A stretch of 32,002 nucleotides of DNA from Nitrospinales bacterium (GCA_023248535.1 JAHFEJ010000021.1:9033-41034), one strand, 5' to 3'; positions 14,371 to 22,308 are shown, numbered from the stretch's first letter. Made by a program: numbers and translations. Notes: generated from the sequence alone by a model not told the origin.

Positions 14371-15689
14371 TGCTTTCTAAAGATAAAATTCCCGCGTTCG
14401 CCGGGTTGGGACAAAAGGAACTGGGCGTGATCTACAACATCGCGGAACAGCGCCGCTTCGCCCCCGGCGACATTATCCTGAAAGAGGGAGACAAGGATAA
14501 AACGCTTTTCCTCATTGTCGACGGACAGGTGGCCATATATAAGAACATTTCCGGCGTGAACGTGCCGCTGGATACCTTGGGGGCCGGTTACTGGGTGGGG
14601 GAAGTCGCCATGCTGCGCGATGCGCCGCGGATGGCGACGGCGGTGGCGGTCAACCAGACGCAATTGCTTGCGTTTACCCCCCAGGGATTTGCGACGCTGC
14701 CGGAAAAATTGCAGATACATATACAGAAATACCTGCTGGCCCTCGCCGGCCACCGGCTGGACGGACTGCTGGAAAAGATTTCGGACGGCGCAGGCAAGAT
14801 AGGACGGTTGGGAAAATTTGTAAACCGCGCCGAAGAACAAAGCGGAGCCTGCACCAACTCCGAGCTGATCCAGAATATTGTCAAAAAAATCCCCAAATTG
14901 CCGCGCTACGCCACCGAACTTGCGTCAAAACTGGTTGACGACAAAATGAGCATGGTGGAAATCGCCGAATCGATCAAGGCCGACCCCTCGCTCACCAGCC
15001 TGCTTCTCAAATCCGTCAATTCCCCTTATTACGGCCTGCGGGAAAAGGTGGCCGATATCCACCGCGCCTTCATATTCCTCGGCACCAATCAGGTGTTCCA
15101 GATCGTCATGGATTCCGGCATTAAGGGAACGATGCCCCCCACGGGCGAATTCATCGGCCTGCAACGCCACTCGTATCTGGTTTCCCTGGCCGCCGCCGAA
15201 CTGGCCACCGCCATCGGCAGAAAAGAGCTGGCCGGTATCGGCGGCACCATCGGCCTGTTGCACGATATCGGCAAGTCGGTAACGCTTCTTATGAAACGTC
15301 AAAACCCGCAGCTGGCCCCGTTTATCGGCCTCCTGCATCCGGCCCTCCTTGGCGAACACCTGCTTTCCACATGGGAACTTCCCCCCGCCATCTGCCGCCC
15401 TATCGGCATGCAGGAACACGCCCGGTACCTCCCGCCGGAAAAACTGCCGGACGACATGCGCCCACAAATTGCCTTGCTTCATGTGGCACATGCCTGCGCC
15501 GGCCGTTTGGAAGGCGGGGAAGAAGAAGCCCCCGGCGTCTGGCTGGAGGAATATCTGGCCGTTCTCGCCGGCAAACCGGTCATGCTCGACAACATCCTGA
15601 AGCGCCTCGTCCACGCGCTGGCAAAAAACAAAAAACTCTATCCCAAGGATATTCGGGACCTCATAGAAAAAGCCGAGATCGCGCATTAG
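14370..15689 (+). CDS. cyclic-nucleotide-binding domain plus HDOD domain regulator
   Basis: A 439-residue cytoplasmic protein. Residues 5-120 form a Crp-type sensor fold (IPAFAGLGQKEL, FAPGDIILKEGD, GYWVGEVAMLRDAPRMATAVA). Residues 172-370 form an HDOD domain (IPKLPRYATELASKL, ADPSLTSLLLKSVNSPYYG, AFIFLGTNQVFQIVM) that retains LHDIGK at 297-302. HDOD proteins act in signal transduction linked to motility, cyclic-di-GMP or stress, usually without phosphodiesterase activity. The ATG at 14370 follows AGGGGG by five bases and overlaps the stop of the leader ORF. Sequence upstream of it in frame lacks family similarity. A terminator follows. It is divergent from the transglutaminase gene. Confidence 0.85.
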   Translation: MLSKDKIPAFAGLGQKELGVIYNIAEQRRFAPGDIILKEGDKDKTLFLIVDGQVAIYKNISGVNVPLDTLGAGYWVGEVAMLRDAPRMATAVAVNQTQLLAFTPQGFATLPEKLQIHIQKYLLALAGHRLDGLLEKISDGAGKIGRLGKFVNRAEEQSGACTNSELIQNIVKKIPKLPRYATELASKLVDDKMSMVEIAESIKADPSLTSLLLKSVNSPYYGLREKVADIHRAFIFLGTNQVFQIVMDSGIKGTMPPTGEFIGLQRHSYLVSLAAAELATAIGRKELAGIGGTIGLLHDIGKSVTLLMKRQNPQLAPFIGLLHPALLGEHLLSTWELPPAICRPIGMQEHARYLPPEKLPDDMRPQIALLHVAHACAGRLEGGEEEAPGVWLEEYLAVLAGKPVMLDNILKRLVHALAKNKKLYPKDIRDLIEKAEIAH

Positions 15690-15697
15690 GCATCCAT

Positions 15698-15724
15698 GCT
15701 GACAAAAGTCAGCCAATTGTTTTT
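15698..15724 (+). terminator. terminator after the HDOD gene
   Basis: GCTGAC (15698-15703) and GTCAGC (15708-15713) pair around AAAA. After six bases comes TTTTT (15720-15724). Confidence 0.6.
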
Positions 15725-15766
15725 CCGGCGGGGGTATTATGGGGGCAAACAGACAGAGGAAAATGC

Positions 15767-16069
15767 ATGGCGACAAAAGATGAAGTACTTGCCGCCCTCA
15801 AGGCGGTGATCGATCCCGAGGTCGGCGTAAACATCGTCGATCTGGGCCTTGTCTACGGCGTAGCCATCGACGGCGGCGCGGTGAAAGTGAACATGACCAT
15901 GACCACTGCCGCCTGTCCGGTCACGGAATACATGAAAACGCAGGCGCGCGGCGCGGTGCTGGGGACACTGCCCGAAATCAGCGATGTCCAGGTCGACATG
16001 GTGTGGGATCCGCCGTGGAAGCCAACCATGATGTCGGAAGCCGCGAAGCGGAAATTGGGAGTCGGCTGA
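15767..16069 (+). CDS. MIP18/DUF59 family protein (SufT/PaaD-like)
   Basis: A 100-residue protein matching the DUF59 (MIP18) fold from end to end: VIDPEVGVNIVDLGLVYGV, then VNMTMTTAACPVTEYM with the conserved Cys, and MVWDPPWKP near the end. Members help place or mature Fe-S clusters (SufT) or serve in the phenylacetate oxygenase (PaaD); no paa genes are nearby, so the Fe-S role is more likely. ATG 15767 has GAGGA seven bases upstream. The membrane protein gene follows after 11 bases, so the two are likely co-transcribed. Confidence 0.85.
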   Translation: MATKDEVLAALKAVIDPEVGVNIVDLGLVYGVAIDGGAVKVNMTMTTAACPVTEYMKTQARGAVLGTLPEISDVQVDMVWDPPWKPTMMSEAAKRKLGVG

Positions 16070-16080
16070 ACAGCCGGACG

Positions 16081-17187
16081 ATGAACAACATCTGGCTCCG
16101 TATCCGGTTCCCGCTGCTGGGGGCGGGGATGTTGTGCCTGCTTGCCGGAGTTTACGCCGGTTTGTTGCGCGCCGGAATTGAAATTCCGGTACCCGCCCAA
16201 AACCTCGCCGCCTCGCACGGCGCGCTTATGATCGGCGGTTTTCTGGGAACGGTGATCGGCCTCGAACGGGCCGTGGCGCTCGGCGCGCCGTGGGGTTACG
16301 CCGCGCCCGCGCTGGCCGGGTTCGGCACGCTTCTCTATCTGGCGGGTGTTGAAGCCGGTGCGGCGGCCGTAACGCTCTCCTCCGTGTTGCTCGTCTCCAT
16401 GTACGGCGTGGTGCTCCGCCGCCAACTGTCGTTCTTCAATGCCGTTATGGCCCTGGGTGCGGCGGCGTGGATGGCCGGAAACATCTACTGGCTCCGCGGG
16501 TATCCGTTCCCGGACTTTGTTTTGTGGTGGGCACTTTTCGTGGTGCTTACCATCGCGGGCGAACGGCTGGAACTGAGCCGCTTCCTTCAACATCCGCCGC
16601 GTATAAGTATATTGTTCGCCATCTTTGCCGCAACGGCCATCGCCGGCGTTTTCGCCGCGGCGGGCGGGGCGGTGTGGGGCAACCGGCTCACCGGGGCGGG
16701 ATTCATCCTGCTTTCCCTTTGGCTGCTCATGTACGATGTGGCCCGCCGCACCGTTAAGCAGGAAGGGCTTACCCGTTTCGTGGCGGTCTGCCTGCTGGCC
16801 GGGTATGTATGGCTGGCGATGGCGGGCGCAATGCTGGCGGGGGGAACCGGACTGGCCCCGGGATACCAATACGATGCCCTGCTGCATTCGCTGTTCCTCG
16901 GTTTCGCCTTCAGCATGATCTTCGGCCACGCACCGATCATATTCCCCGCCGTGCTCAACCTGGCGGTTCCGTTCCGCCCCGTATTTTACCTGCACGTGGC
17001 GGTGTTGCACATCTCGCTGCTGATGCGCGTGGGCGGGGATCACGCGATGAACGATTCATTGCGCGCCGCCGGTGCGGCCCTCAACGGAGCCGCGTTGCTG
17101 ATCTTTTTGATCAACACCGCGCTGTCGGTGCGCGCCGGGCTTATTTCCCGGCGGCCGGCTCCGGCGGCCCGGGCGGGAGGAGCTTGA
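16081..17187 (+). CDS. NnrS-like multi-pass membrane protein
   Basis: A 368-residue protein made almost wholly of hydrophobic helices (about ten to twelve). Motifs SHGALMIGGFLGTVIGLERA near the N-terminus and HSLFLGFAFSMIFGHAPIIFP near the C-terminus place conserved His at helix ends, as in NnrS-related haem/copper membrane proteins that protect against nitric oxide. The match is partial, so the call is family-level. ATG 16081 follows the DUF59 stop closely. A longer frame from 16003 would lie inside the DUF59 gene. The ribosome site is weak, which suits coupled translation. Its 3' end overlaps the convergent cytochrome gene by 47 bases. Confidence 0.65.
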   Translation: MNNIWLRIRFPLLGAGMLCLLAGVYAGLLRAGIEIPVPAQNLAASHGALMIGGFLGTVIGLERAVALGAPWGYAAPALAGFGTLLYLAGVEAGAAAVTLSSVLLVSMYGVVLRRQLSFFNAVMALGAAAWMAGNIYWLRGYPFPDFVLWWALFVVLTIAGERLELSRFLQHPPRISILFAIFAATAIAGVFAAAGGAVWGNRLTGAGFILLSLWLLMYDVARRTVKQEGLTRFVAVCLLAGYVWLAMAGAMLAGGTGLAPGYQYDALLHSLFLGFAFSMIFGHAPIIFPAVLNLAVPFRPVFYLHVAVLHISLLMRVGGDHAMNDSLRAAGAALNGAALLIFLINTALSVRAGLISRRPAPAARAGGA

Positions 17188-17707
17188 TCCCTTCGGTAGC
17201 CCACCGCAGGATGATCTGAACCTCGTCGCGCGTGAGCCGCTCATTCCAATGCGGTACTGTGTAATAAAAGGGGGGCATATCCCCCTCCTCCACCTCTTTT
17301 TGAATCGCCTTAAGGTCTTTCAACGGGGTGCCGTGCCCCTTGAACGGAAAATCGGCGTTCATGTCCATATGCTTCCGCGCTTCCCTGATATCCCAGTCGA
17401 TAAACTGACGCACGCCGGGAATGACGTAATACGCCGGATACCGGGTCTGCTCTGAATGGCAGTCGAAGCAGGTTCTTTTGAAAATCGGCTTCACGTCCCG
17501 CAGATAGCGGTTGTTGATCACATTGAGGGCCGCGGCATCGGGCGGAGGAACGGCCACGGGCTGGCCGGCAAGGGGCTGGCTGGCGGCGGGCGGCTCTCCA
17601 CCCTTGCCGTGCTCCACGCCTCCGTGGGCCGACGCGGGGCTGGCGGTGAACAGTAACAAGGTTGCGGCCAAAGCACCGGCACATAGTTTCAAAATAAAAT
17701 GGCTCAT
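17141..17707 (-). CDS. periplasmic haem-binding (cytochrome c) protein
   Basis: A 188-residue protein with a signal peptide ending PASA and a Pro/Gly-rich stretch with His (HGGVEHGKGGEPP). A haem-binding domain then follows with CFDCH at 80-84 (C80, C83, H84), RYPAYY, DWDIREARKHMD and GDMPPFYYTVPHW. This is the arrangement of the haem-bd family (PF14376-like), whose members carry a single c-type haem. The short C-terminus (PPGPPEPAAGK) overlaps, on the opposite strand, the last codons of the NnrS-like gene. Role: periplasmic electron carrier or sensor, partner unknown. Confidence 0.8.
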   Translation of the reverse strand: MSHFILKLCAGALAATLLLFTASPASAHGGVEHGKGGEPPAASQPLAGQPVAVPPPDAAALNVINNRYLRDVKPIFKRTCFDCHSEQTRYPAYYVIPGVRQFIDWDIREARKHMDMNADFPFKGHGTPLKDLKAIQKEVEEGDMPPFYYTVPHWNERLTRDEVQIILRWATEGIKLLPPGPPEPAAGK

Positions 17708-17801
17708 ATTCCCCCTCTATTTACCAACCTGCACGCATTATAAATCAATTTGCCCTTTTACAACCACTTTCGTCAATTTTCCCCATCCCCGCGAAAGTGA
17801 T

Positions 17802-17809
17802 GGTATAAT
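17802..17809 (+). promoter_or_regulatory. extended -10 element for a leaderless neuB-type transcript
   Basis: GGTATAAT at 17802-17809, part of TGGTATAAT (17801-17809), is a consensus extended -10. It ends six bases before ATG 17816, so transcription should begin at or next to the start codon. No clear -35 or ribosome site is present. Confidence 0.6.
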
Positions 17810-17815
17810 CCAGTA

Positions 17816-18835
17816 ATGCGTCCAGTTAGTATCGGGGGACTTGCCGCCGGGGGCGATGCGGCGCCGTTGGTGATCGCCGAGATCGGCATCAATCACAACG
17901 GCGACCTTGAACACGCCAAGCGGATGATCGAATCGGCCCACCGGGCCGGTGCGGCAATGGTGAAACTGCAATCGTTCCAGCCCGACAGTTTCATGAAATC
18001 AGACCTCCCCTATTACGACAACATACGCCGTCTTTCATTCAGCTTTGAACAGCACGAAGAACTTTTCTCCTTCGCGAAAAAATCCGGCATTGCGCTTTTC
18101 AGCGCCGCATTCGATACCGCCACCGCCGATTTCCTCGACCAGATGGGCGCGCCCGCCTTCAAGATCGCGTCGATGGACTGCAACAATATCCCGTTGCTGC
18201 GGCATGTCGCAAAAAAGGGGAAGCCGGTCATCTTGGCCACCGGCATGGCCGGCATGGACGAGGTGAACGCGGCGGTGCACGCGATCCGGGGCGCGGGAAA
18301 CACCCAACTGGTTTTGCTGCACTGCGTGTCGGACTATCCGGCGAACATCAAGCAGATGAACCTGAACGTCATGCGGACGCTGGCGGAACGCTTTGACCTG
18401 CCGGTGGGCCTTTCCGACCACAGCGAGGGGTTGCATGCATCGTTCGCCGCGGCGGCAATGGGCGCCGCGCTGATCGAACGGCACTTCACGATGGACCGGA
18501 AAATGGCCAAGATATTCCCCTTCTCCGATCACGCCATTTCCATCGAACCGGCCGAACTGGAAGAACTGGCGCGCTATTGCCGCTCCATCCGTGCGATGCA
18601 AGGAAGCGGCGAAAAATCGCTCACCAAAAATGAAGCCGACAACCGCAACAACTTCCGCCGCGGCCTCTTCGCCAGCCGCCCCCTGCGCGCGGGTGAAACC
18701 GTAACCCCGGAGATGCTCATCGCCCTCCGCCCCCTGCGCGGCCTTTCCGTGGCGGAATGGGATGGCGTGATCGGCAAAAAACTCGCGCACAACGTGAACG
18801 AGCGCGACCCCATCACCCCCGCCGACCTCGCCTGA
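17816..18835 (+). CDS. NeuB/SpsE-type sialic-acid (nonulosonate) synthase
   Basis: A 339-residue protein of the N-acetylneuraminate synthase family: VIAEIGINHNGD, KLQSFQPDSF, KIASMDCNNIPLL, LLHCVSDYPA, GLSDHSEG and the lysine/His-rich ERHFTMDRKM. A C-terminal SAF (antifreeze-like) domain runs from about 280 (RRGLFASRPLRAGETVT). It condenses phosphoenolpyruvate with a hexosamine to a nine-carbon acid such as pseudaminic or legionaminic acid. Those sugars decorate flagella and capsules, and a flagellar unit lies 2 kb downstream. No other step of the pathway is within the window. ATG 17816 has no ribosome site and sits right after a -10 element, suggesting a leaderless mRNA. Confidence 0.9.
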   Translation: MRPVSIGGLAAGGDAAPLVIAEIGINHNGDLEHAKRMIESAHRAGAAMVKLQSFQPDSFMKSDLPYYDNIRRLSFSFEQHEELFSFAKKSGIALFSAAFDTATADFLDQMGAPAFKIASMDCNNIPLLRHVAKKGKPVILATGMAGMDEVNAAVHAIRGAGNTQLVLLHCVSDYPANIKQMNLNVMRTLAERFDLPVGLSDHSEGLHASFAAAAMGAALIERHFTMDRKMAKIFPFSDHAISIEPAELEELARYCRSIRAMQGSGEKSLTKNEADNRNNFRRGLFASRPLRAGETVTPEMLIALRPLRGLSVAEWDGVIGKKLAHNVNERDPITPADLA

Positions 18836-18939
18836 TTTCCCCCGCGATTGGCGGTATTACAAAAGTCATACGCGTATCGATGGCCTGCCGGTAAACTGTA
18901 AGCAATGAATTTGAATCAATATAAATAGAGGAAACCGCG

Positions 18940-19137
18940 ATGCCCGCAATAACTGAAACCATGACCATAAACGAAGTGATCAAGCTCCACCCCGGAACGA
19001 TGAAGGTGTTCAATAAACACAAAGTGGATTCGTGCTGCGGCGGCGCACAGACCCTTACGGCTGCGGCGGCCGTGGCGGGCGCCGACGTGCGCCAACTGGT
19101 GGTGGATCTCAACACCGTGGCTGAAAACAAAAAGTAG
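18940..19137 (+). CDS. stand-alone DUF542 (ScdA/RIC N-terminal) protein
   Basis: A 65-residue protein equal to the N-terminal domain of RIC/YtfE/ScdA, without the haemerythrin part. It has TINEVIKLHPGTMKVFNKH, then VDSCCGG (Cys32, Cys33), and a helical end. RIC proteins repair Fe-S clusters damaged by nitric oxide, and the CC pair is needed in that family. Alone the domain may carry a metal or sulfur ligand, or bind a partner. ATG 18940 has AGAGGA upstream, with TATAAA at about 18918. The FmdE-like gene starts six bases after its stop. Confidence 0.8.
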   Translation: MPAITETMTINEVIKLHPGTMKVFNKHKVDSCCGGAQTLTAAAAVAGADVRQLVVDLNTVAENKK

Positions 19138-19143
19138 GTACCT

Positions 19144-19779
19144 ATGCATACAAAATGGAAACAGGACTTCTACGCAAACATCCCCCCTATCGCAATGCGC
19201 GATCCGCTCGCCTCGGTGCTGGGGGCCGTGGCGGATGACACCCCCATCTATTACCATTACACCGACTGCATAAAAGCGGCCGGGCACGCCTGCGCCTCCG
19301 TATCGTCAGCGTTTCAGATGACCAAGCTGGCGTTGAAGGCGCTGTACGGCGATGCAATTCCCGTGCGGGGGGAGATCGAGGTCACCTATGCCGGCGAGCG
19401 CGACCAAGGGGCGAACGGCCCGATCGGGCAGGTGATCCAGTTCCTCACCGGCGCCGCCACGGAGACGGGGTTTCACGGCCTCGGCGGCAGATATGTCCGT
19501 GCCGACAGGTTCGTCTTCCTTGATGACGGCGAGGATCACGCGGGAATAACCGTGCGGTATAAACGGACCGATACGGGCGCGGAAGTGAAGGTGGTGGCGA
19601 ATCCCGGCGAGCTGCCCTTCACCGCGGCTGAAGAGGAAGGGGCGCAGTACATGCCCAAGGTTATCCGGGGAACCGCCACCGCGGAAGAACGGGAAAAGTT
19701 CTACCTCTACTGGCAGGGAAAGAACCGGAAGCTCCTGCTTGAGGAACACCCGGGCGTTTTCACCATTACGCGCATCTGA
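19144..19779 (+). CDS. FmdE-like protein
   Basis: A 211-residue protein with the FmdE-type motif CIKAAGHACASVSSAF (Cys42, His48, Cys50), followed by ALKALYGDAIPVRGEIEV and GFHGLGG. FmdE was named from methanofuran operons but is widespread in bacteria with no methanogenic genes. The Cys/His pattern suggests a bound metal. The protein lacks the C-terminal zinc ribbon often seen in the archaeal members. It follows the DUF542 gene at once, and its AGG ribosome site lies within the palindrome TAGGTACCTA (19135-19144). The pair is likely co-translated and may act jointly in metal or nitric-oxide chemistry. That role is inference. Confidence 0.75.
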   Translation: MHTKWKQDFYANIPPIAMRDPLASVLGAVADDTPIYYHYTDCIKAAGHACASVSSAFQMTKLALKALYGDAIPVRGEIEVTYAGERDQGANGPIGQVIQFLTGAATETGFHGLGGRYVRADRFVFLDDGEDHAGITVRYKRTDTGAEVKVVANPGELPFTAAEEEGAQYMPKVIRGTATAEEREKFYLYWQGKNRKLLLEEHPGVFTITRI

Positions 19780-19799
19780 CGCTTACCCCGCGCCGTCAA

Positions 19800-20054
19800 T
19801 TACCGCTTGCGGTTGTTATCGACGCGGGGGTTGCCGTACGCCAGAGGTTTCGCCTCTTCCGCCACCGCGCGGTGAAGCACAAAACTGGTAGCCGCGGCGC
19901 GGCTGATGTTTACCGCATCGGCCTGCCCCTGCACCACGGGCTGGGGCGGAACGTAGGCCTTCATCCGCTCGCCATACAGCTTTTGCGTGTCATACAGACG
20001 GGTCGCCTGGCGCGCCACCCCGGCCTGTTGCACAACCGCAATCATACGAATCAC
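19800..20054 (-). CDS. small protein of the flagellar unit, unknown
   Basis: An 84-residue protein whose GTG start overlaps the TGA of the FlgN-like gene (GTGA). A second candidate, ATG at 20045, has GGAAGGGG upstream and is nearly as good. The central part, QADAVNISRAA, echoes the DxVxISxxA motif of the anti-sigma-28 factor FlgM, but the match is short and I do not call it FlgM. It is the last gene of the fliD transcript. It ends 20 bases from the convergent FmdE-like gene, with no clear terminator between. Confidence 0.5.
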   Translation of the reverse strand: MIRMIAVVQQAGVARQATRLYDTQKLYGERMKAYVPPQPVVQGQADAVNISRAAATSFVLHRAVAEEAKPLAYGNPRVDNNRKR

Positions 20055-20464
20055 CCCTTCCTGCTGACGAAGCGCCCTTGGCCGCCGTCCTGCTGGTCTC
20101 CGTACCCTTTTTTCAGGGCGGCGGCCGAGCGGTTCATCGATTCCATCTGTTCCACAATGCCGTTTTGGCGGCCTTGCAGCAGGCGGCCGCTCTCGGCATC
20201 CAGTTCCAGTATCTCGCGCAGCATCGCCTGAAGCTCCGCGATACGCGGTTCGCTATCAGTTCCCGCCTCCCCGGACACCCTGCGCAGGCTGTCATCCACT
20301 TTGGCGGACTGCTGCAACAACCGGCCCCGCTCCGCCAACAACGCGGCGAGATTCTCTTCCGGCATATCCATGAGGATGGCGTCGCGCTGCTGCCGCGCCA
20401 GCGCCAACAATGCGGCGAAGAGTTGGCGCTGTTTTTCCAGAAGCGATCCCAGTTCCCTGTTCAT
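20051..20464 (-). CDS. FlgN-like flagellar export chaperone
   Basis: A 137-residue, almost fully helical protein with heptad-like spacing: LLEKQRQLFAALLALARQQRDAI, LLAERGRLLQQ, and LREILELDAESGRLLQGRQN. The size and helix pattern fit FlgN, which escorts FlgK and FlgL to the flagellar export gate. The sequence is too divergent to be certain and FliT-like is an alternative. It starts 13 bases after fliD and overlaps the next small gene, so it is in the same transcript. Confidence 0.65.
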   Translation of the reverse strand: MNRELGSLLEKQRQLFAALLALARQQRDAILMDMPEENLAALLAERGRLLQQSAKVDDSLRRVSGEAGTDSEPRIAELQAMLREILELDAESGRLLQGRQNGIVEQMESMNRSAAALKKGYGDQQDGGQGRFVSRKG

Positions 20465-20477
20465 ACCCCGTCCTTCG

Positions 20478-22301
20478 TTACCCCACGGCGCTAAAAACGT
20501 TTTGCTGTCCGCTTAACGGCGTGAACAGCAGATTGTGCCGCTGATAGCTGATATCAGTGGCGAATACCTGCGTGCTTTGGGCCATAAGATCGCTCACCGC
20601 CGTCTGGTTACCCGCATAATGGGCCATAACCTCCTGTTGCAGCCTGATTGTACCGTATTCGGGCTGCAAATGGCGGTCCAGCTTCTGCTGTAAACGGCTG
20701 GCGCCCAACGCCATCATCTCTTTTACTCCCCCGTTATTGCGCGACAGTTCTTTCCCCATCGTCGAACTGTCCAGCGTCATCTTGAAGCCGTTAGGCCCAT
20801 TCACATCCACATGCCGCGTTTCGGCAAGTATTGATTGGGGTCCCGTGCCGGGCAGGGAACCGCCAGATTGCATGGATGGCAGTTGATCCAAAGCCAGCTG
20901 CGCGATCCTGTGCGGTTCGCTTTGCATCCCGATGCCAACATCGGCCACCGAACTGAAACCTCCCGCCGGTTTGGCGGGGGGAGTGAAAAATGAGCGGACG
21001 GTATCGGTATAAATATCCTGCAGGCGGGTGTTTTCGGACAGCGCGCCGCCCGAATAAATGGTTGTGTTCAGCAGATCAAGCGCCTGATTGTAGCTGTCGC
21101 TAAAAGCCGCCAGGGGGGCGATCCCCTTGGCCGGATCTGCGGTCACCTCCACGGTGGCGCTCCCCGCGCCTTGAAGGTTGAGCAGCAAACCTCCCACTCC
21201 GTTGGTAACGATGTTGGACGCGGTGACGTTGACATGGCCGTTTACGGAGAACTCGGCGGTCCGCGGCGGGGCGGACTGGTTGTTGGTATAGTTCGGCGTC
21301 AGAACTCCGGTATCCTGATTACGGGAGAGGATGCCGATGGCCTTCAGTATGTTATTCGGGTCTTCCATCCGGAAATTGATATTGCCGCCGTCGGCGCTTT
21401 GCAAAACCAACTGTCCCCCGGCCACGGTGGCGCTAACGCCGGTTTGGGCCGATGTGCCGTCAAGCCGCCGGTTCCCGTTCGTATCCTCGTTGGGGGCAAG
21501 GGTTCCCTGTCCGGCCTGGTTTTCGTTCCAATAAAACGAAGAGAGGTACTGCTTCCCGTCCCACGCGCCCGGCGCGGTGAGCGTTTGCAGTGTGCCATCG
21601 CCGTTTATATCCGCGGGGTAATCCAGCTTGCCATTGTGATTGGCGTCTTCGCCGTAGTTGATTTTGTCGCGGATGCTGATAAGGCTGTCGGATGCGGAGA
21701 CCGTGCTCTGCCAGCCATTCAGCTTGAACGTGCCGGAAAGCCCCAACGCTGCGCTGGTATCGGCATAAACGCTGGAAGCCACCTGATCCGGTTTCGCCAG
21801 CCGGGTAACCTTCACGGCATAGCTGCCGGCGGGGGTGTTCTGCCCGGCGGAGGCGGTCACAACGGCGCTGTCCGAGCTTTGCGCGTTTTTAATGTTGAAC
21901 GCCGCTGAATTTTGTATCTTGCCGGCGTTCGCCCGCAACGTCAGCAGCGTATTGTAGATGGTGTTCAGCTGCCGCCCCTGTTCCGCAAGGAAGCGGGCGC
22001 CAAACTGGAACTTGTAATCAAGCGCGGTGGCGTGCCGCCCCCCATCCAGCGCATCGGCAACTCCCTGCGCATTGATAGCGTTAAGCGGACTGTTGAGGGT
22101 CAAATCAACGCTCGGCACATTGCGGCGGGCAATACGGAAATCCTGCGTCACGGCCTTTTCGCCGCCGGTGAGGGTGAGGCTCCCCTGCACGGGGGCCTGC
22201 GCCGCCGAAGGGATAACCTCCTGCGCCGTTATTGGTGCGGGGGCCAGATTGTAATAGCTCTGGCTCCGCGACAGCGTAAAAGGGCTGCTTGCCAATATCA
22301 C
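20478..22301 (-). CDS. fliD: flagellar filament cap / hook-associated protein 2
   Basis: A 607-residue protein with helical ends and a beta-rich middle, as in FliD. The N-terminal part has DYKFQFGARFLAEQGRQLNTIYNTL and SYAVKVTRLAKPDQVASS. The C-terminal helices (DRHLQPEYGTIRLQQEVMAHYAG) complete the D0/D1 pairing. It caps the filament and orders flagellin. Unusual inserts around 219-240 (DANHNGKLD, DINGDGTL) and 271-282 (NEDTNGNRRLDG) look like EF-hand or dockerin calcium loops. GTG 22301 is the start, with GAGG five bases upstream. A FlgK-like identity cannot be fully excluded. On the far side of its start lie two sigma-28 promoters pointing away and one weaker one pointing to it. Confidence 0.7.
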   Translation of the reverse strand: MILASSPFTLSRSQSYYNLAPAPITAQEVIPSAAQAPVQGSLTLTGGEKAVTQDFRIARRNVPSVDLTLNSPLNAINAQGVADALDGGRHATALDYKFQFGARFLAEQGRQLNTIYNTLLTLRANAGKIQNSAAFNIKNAQSSDSAVVTASAGQNTPAGSYAVKVTRLAKPDQVASSVYADTSAALGLSGTFKLNGWQSTVSASDSLISIRDKINYGEDANHNGKLDYPADINGDGTLQTLTAPGAWDGKQYLSSFYWNENQAGQGTLAPNEDTNGNRRLDGTSAQTGVSATVAGGQLVLQSADGGNINFRMEDPNNILKAIGILSRNQDTGVLTPNYTNNQSAPPRTAEFSVNGHVNVTASNIVTNGVGGLLLNLQGAGSATVEVTADPAKGIAPLAAFSDSYNQALDLLNTTIYSGGALSENTRLQDIYTDTVRSFFTPPAKPAGGFSSVADVGIGMQSEPHRIAQLALDQLPSMQSGGSLPGTGPQSILAETRHVDVNGPNGFKMTLDSSTMGKELSRNNGGVKEMMALGASRLQQKLDRHLQPEYGTIRLQQEVMAHYAGNQTAVSDLMAQSTQVFATDISYQRHNLLFTPLSGQQNVFSAVG

Positions 22302-22308
22302 AAATGCC

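Noticed and set aside
14925-15776. 283-residue minus-strand frame opposite the HDOD gene
   Set aside because: HDOD motifs on the plus strand account for the region, and no ribosome site fits the minus start.
15853-17043. 396-residue minus-strand frame across the DUF59 and NnrS-like genes
   Set aside because: The composition is rich in Arg, Gln, Gly and His as expected of an antisense frame, and the plus-strand proteins have proper hydrophobic and family patterns.
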